A program made the translations under genes and the position numbers. The notes under the pieces are model-generated. The model saw only the letters and a program-made list of their open reading frames with translations. It made no database searches and was not told the origin of the DNA. DNA of 8,404 nt from JBHEPS01 sp046261635 (lineage in GTDB: Bacteria > Acidobacteriota > Thermoanaerobaculia > Gp7-AA8), in NCBI GenBank assembly GCA_046261635.1, contig JBHEOL010000142.1, positions 1-8,404 on the forward strand. Reading direction: 5' to 3'. Shown in pieces: positions 6,248 through 8,404 of this stretch (within the stretch, counting starts at the first letter, position 1; each line of letters opens with the position of its first letter).

Positions 6248-7129
6248 ATGTTCATCGGACGGTTGCTCCTCATTGGTCTCCCCGCGGCAGTCGCACTGGG
6301 CGGCGTGGCGGTCCTCGCTGCGCGGTCACAGCGGAAGCGAAGGGCGGATGGTCTCCGGGGCCGGCTGCTCCGGAATGCCCGTGATCCCGAACCGGACGCG
6401 CCCGGAGCGGAGCTCCCCGAGCCTGTGCGGCGTTATCTCGAGTATGCCCTTCCGCCCGGCACTCCGCCGATTCGGACGGCGTCGCTCCGGCAGGCCGGAA
6501 CGTTTCGGCTCGGCGGGATCGGTTCGGGCTGGAAGCCGCTGGAGGCGACCCAGTCATTCTCCTCTTCCCCTCCTGCGTTCGTGTGGGAAGCCCGGATTCG
6601 CATGGCTCCCGCGCTTGCGATCCAGGTCGTCGACAGTTACCTCGGAGGCGAGGGAGCCATTCATGCGACGGCCGCTTCCCTCATTCCGATCGTCGACCGG
6701 AAGGGCGCTTCCGAACTGAATTCCGGGGCGCTGATGAGGTTCCTGGCGGAAGCGGTCTGGATTCCGACGAGACTCCGCCCTGGGGATGGCCTCTCCTGGC
6801 AGCCGATGGATCAACGGCGGGCGCGCGCGATTCTCGAGGACGGGCCCAACCGGGTCGAGCTCGAGTTCACGTTCGGCGATGACGGGCGGATCGAGACCAT
6901 TTTCGCGCCCGGGCGCTTTCGCGACGTCGACGGAATCGGCGTTCCCACCCCCTGGATCTGCCGCCTCGGCATGTGGGCCTCGGTCCACGGCTTTCGAGTT
7001 CCACTCGAAGGAGAAGTTGCGTGGTTGTTGCCGGAGGGAGCGCTCGTCTACTGGCGTGGGAGAATCTCCGAGATCCGCTTCCAGCTCGCGAGTGATTACG
7101 GGGCCTCGTCCGGGCCGGGCTCGCGCTGA
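6248..7129 (+). CDS. DUF6544/DUF6920-type membrane-anchored protein
   Basis: A 293-residue protein of unknown function. Residues 5-25 are a single hydrophobic segment followed by RSQRKRR, suggesting an anchor with the basic flank in the cytoplasm. The rest matches my recollection of the DUF6544/DUF6920 family: LPEPVRRYLEYALPPG (56-71), FVWEARIRMAP (111-121), DSYLGGEGAI (129-138), IPIVDRKGASELNSGALMRFLAEAVWIPT (146-174 in part), FRDVDGIGVPTPW (224-236) and VPLEGEVAWLLPEG (251-264). The repeated beta-strand pattern suggests a lipid-binding or lipocalin-like barrel, but that is inference. The start at 6248 is chosen over the in-frame GTG at 6200 because the upstream 16 residues (CTWRRRKRGQ) are unlike the family and fall in the inverted repeat. 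Its last 34 bp overlap the end of the convergent small gene. Confidence 0.82.
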   Translation: MFIGRLLLIGLPAAVALGGVAVLAARSQRKRRADGLRGRLLRNARDPEPDAPGAELPEPVRRYLEYALPPGTPPIRTASLRQAGTFRLGGIGSGWKPLEATQSFSSSPPAFVWEARIRMAPALAIQVVDSYLGGEGAIHATAASLIPIVDRKGASELNSGALMRFLAEAVWIPTRLRPGDGLSWQPMDQRRARAILEDGPNRVELEFTFGDDGRIETIFAPGRFRDVDGIGVPTPWICRLGMWASVHGFRVPLEGEVAWLLPEGALVYWRGRISEIRFQLASDYGASSGPGSR

Positions 7130-7365
7130 GGAGCCTCGAGGACTGCCTTCAGCCGCCGACGGACGCGCGCCGCGAACGAGACGTCCGACTCGTCGTCTTC
7201 AGGCACCTCGAACTCGAGATCCTCATACGGCGGCTGAAGGCGCGCGACCGTCCCTTCCGATCTGGAGTCCTCGATCGCGGCGACGACCTCGCCGTAGTCG
7301 TACCCGAGGATGAGGAGCTCCTGGCGGATCACATCGTCGAGTCGTTTCGTGAAGTCGCTTTCCAT
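7096..7365 (-). CDS. Small acidic protein of unknown function
   Basis: An 89-residue protein that I do not recognise. The first half looks helical (FTKRLDDVIRQELLILGYDYGEVVAAIEDS), then comes an acidic stretch (DLEFEVPEDDESDVSFAA, about 49-66), a basic helix (RVRRRLKAVLE) and a Pro-rich tail. There is no signal peptide or membrane segment, so it should be cytoplasmic. The frame has the G/C-rich third positions expected of a real gene here, and most of it lies outside any other gene. The start at 7365 is the only reasonable ATG; the bases before it (GCGGGGGCC) give no good Shine-Dalgarno sequence. Its 3' end overlaps the convergent DUF6544 gene by 34 bp. Confidence 0.6.
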   Translation of the reverse strand: MESDFTKRLDDVIRQELLILGYDYGEVVAAIEDSRSEGTVARLQPPYEDLEFEVPEDDESDVSFAARVRRRLKAVLEAPQREPGPDEAP

Positions 7366-7414
7366 GGCCCCCGCATCATTCGGACTTCGTGCCGGCTTCG
7401 CAAGCGACAGACAA

Positions 7415-7439
7415 AGTGGCGGAGGCTTCAGCCTCCGTC
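7415..7439 (+). repeat. REP-like palindrome, pair 2 left unit
   Basis: AGT followed by arms GGCGGAGGCT and AGCCTCCGTC around a TC centre. Compared with the unit at 4386 one A-T pair is replaced by C-G on both arms, so the pairing is kept. There is one G-T mismatch near the outer end. It lies 50 bp upstream of the small leftward gene's start, in the divergent gap 7366-7593. Confidence 0.8.
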
Positions 7440-7509
7440 ATCGTCCTTGAAAGACGAGAAAGTGGCGATCCCGGAGTGCTCCGTCGGCTCAGTGACTCAG
7501 GGGGAGAGC

Positions 7510-7534
7510 GGCGGAGGATGAATCCTCCGCCACT
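7510..7534 (-). repeat. REP-like palindrome, pair 2 right unit
   Basis: Identical to the unit at 4505-4529 over all 25 bases: arms GGCGGAGGAT/ATCCTCCGCC around GA, then ACT. It opposes the unit at 7415-7439 across a 70-bp spacer, making a 120-bp element. It ends 59 bp before the DUF1028 start. Confidence 0.85.
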
Positions 7535-7579
7535 GCGGTCGTCCCCGGCAAGGATGGAGCCCGCACGGGAGTCACGGTG

Positions 7580-7585
7580 TACGAT
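7580..7585 (+). promoter_or_regulatory. Putative -10 box (TACGAT) for the DUF1028 gene
   Basis: TACGAT ends eight bases before the ATG at 7594, so a transcript would begin within a base or two of the start codon. No -35 match is found at the normal distance and no Shine-Dalgarno sequence lies before the ATG. The placement parallels the TACACT boxes at 2849-2854 and 4558-4563. Confidence 0.35.
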
Positions 7586-7593
7586 TCCCGATC

Positions 7594-8404
7594 ATGACGA
7601 CGAGAACGGTGCCCCGCCAGGCCCTCCGCCTCCTTCTTCCGCTCCTCCTCATCGCGATGTTCGCGGCCGGTTCCGAGACGCCGCGCGCCTCGGACGGCGT
7701 GACGATCGCGCCCGACGGAACGCCGCACTATGCGACGTTCTCGATCGCGGCCGTCGATCCGGAGACGGGTGAAGCGGCCGTCGCGGTCACCACGCGCGTT
7801 CCCTTCGTCGGCCGGGCGGTTCCCTGGGTCCGGGCCGGGGTCGGCGCCGTGGCAACGCAGGCGTGGACGGTCGTCGAGTACGGGCGCCGCGGCCTCGATC
7901 TGATGGAAGCCGGGGTCGCTCCCGAAGATGCGCTCGAACAGTTGCTCTCCGACGACGCGGGGCGCGATCGACGCCAGCTCGGCCTGATCGACATGAAGGG
8001 GCGGACGGCGTCGCACACCGGCAGCGGAAACGGCGCCTGGGCCGGCAGCCGTCAGGGGAAGAACTACACGCTCCAGGGGAACATCCTGGTTGGTCCCGAG
8101 GTGCTCGACGCGGTTGCGGCGCACCTCGATGCGACCGCGGGGACGGGGATGCCGCTCGCCGAGAGGCTGATTCTCGCGCTCGAGGCCGGGCAGGCAAAGG
8201 GAGGCGACCGTCGCTGGGGGCTTTTTCAGAGCGCCGCGATCCGGGTCGCCGACCCGAACAATCCCGGTCGCGGTGGCGACAACATCTCCCTCGCCATCGA
8301 AGTCGGCGAGCACGAGCAGCCGATCGCGGAGATGAAGCGCATCTACTACAGGACCACGCGACGCCTCGGGTACCGCTCCTTCTCCGATGTCCGCGGTCCG
8401 GACG
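7594..8404 (+). CDS. Exported DUF1028 (Ntn-hydrolase-like) protein, 3' end outside window
   Basis: The first 270 residues of a protein that continues past the right edge. Residues 1-26 are a signal peptide (MTTRTVPRQALRLLLPLLLI then AMFAAG). From residue 46 the sequence follows the DUF1028 family (PF06267): YATFSIAAVDPETGEAAVAV, WVRAGVGAVATQAWT (78-92), YGRRGLDLMEAG (96-107), RDRRQLGLID (124-133), HTGSGNGAWAG (141-151), NYTLQGNILVG (157-167) and LEAGQAKGGDRR (196-207). Members are thought to share the Ntn-hydrolase fold; T48 in ATFSI is a possible catalytic threonine by analogy, but no activity is established. Family enzymes often lack a signal peptide, so export is worth noting. The domain appears complete to about residue 270; what follows is unknown. 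The start is supported by the signal peptide and the TACGAT box. Confidence 0.88.
   Translation, partial: MTTRTVPRQALRLLLPLLLIAMFAAGSETPRASDGVTIAPDGTPHYATFSIAAVDPETGEAAVAVTTRVPFVGRAVPWVRAGVGAVATQAWTVVEYGRRGLDLMEAGVAPEDALEQLLSDDAGRDRRQLGLIDMKGRTASHTGSGNGAWAGSRQGKNYTLQGNILVGPEVLDAVAAHLDATAGTGMPLAERLILALEAGQAKGGDRRWGLFQSAAIRVADPNNPGRGGDNISLAIEVGEHEQPIAEMKRIYYRTTRRLGYRSFSDVRGPD

Overview
The window is high-GC DNA (visibly about two-thirds G+C) with tightly packed genes. It most likely comes from an uncultured member of the Acidobacteriota, possibly Thermoanaerobaculia-like. The main clue is the von Willebrand factor A (VWA) protein, which has the layout of the 'VWFA-related Acidobacterial domain' family. 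This taxonomic call is inference from gene content; no rRNA or other marker gene is present.

Layout. From left to right there is a short non-coding stretch (1-149), then a leftward cluster read from right to left: an acetyl-CoA hydrolase/4-hydroxybutyrate CoA-transferase family enzyme (2909-4204), an exported thioredoxin-like/Ig-like/VWA protein (688-2841) and a small exported SnoaL/NTF2-like protein (150-662). A 365-bp divergent intergenic region (4205-4569) follows. Rightward from it lie a fused DoxX-amidohydrolase gene (4570-6126) and a membrane-anchored DUF6544/DUF6920-type protein (6248-7129). A small leftward acidic protein (7096-7365) overlaps the 3' end of the DUF6544 gene. The window ends in a rightward, exported DUF1028 (Ntn-hydrolase-like) protein that runs off the right edge (7594-8404).

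How the genes work together. No single pathway links them. The VWA and SnoaL-like genes are 25 bp apart and probably co-transcribed, and both products carry export signals. The CoA-transferase is a cytoplasmic acyl-CoA enzyme upstream of them, with its own strong Shine-Dalgarno sequence. Most of the other products are predicted to be exported or membrane-bound.

What stands out. (1) DoxX and a metal-dependent amidohydrolase are joined in one uninterrupted frame, with a complete signal-peptide-like segment in the middle. (2) Two divergent intergenic regions each carry a head-to-head pair of near-perfect palindromes, and one copy has a compensated base-pair change, as expected of REP/BIME-like elements. 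(3) Three or four starts have a TANNNT box 3-8 bases upstream and no Shine-Dalgarno sequence, a signature of leaderless transcripts. No mobile-element gene, CRISPR array, tRNA or rRNA was seen. I do not see a convincing new multi-gene system; the fusion and the paired palindromes are the best leads.
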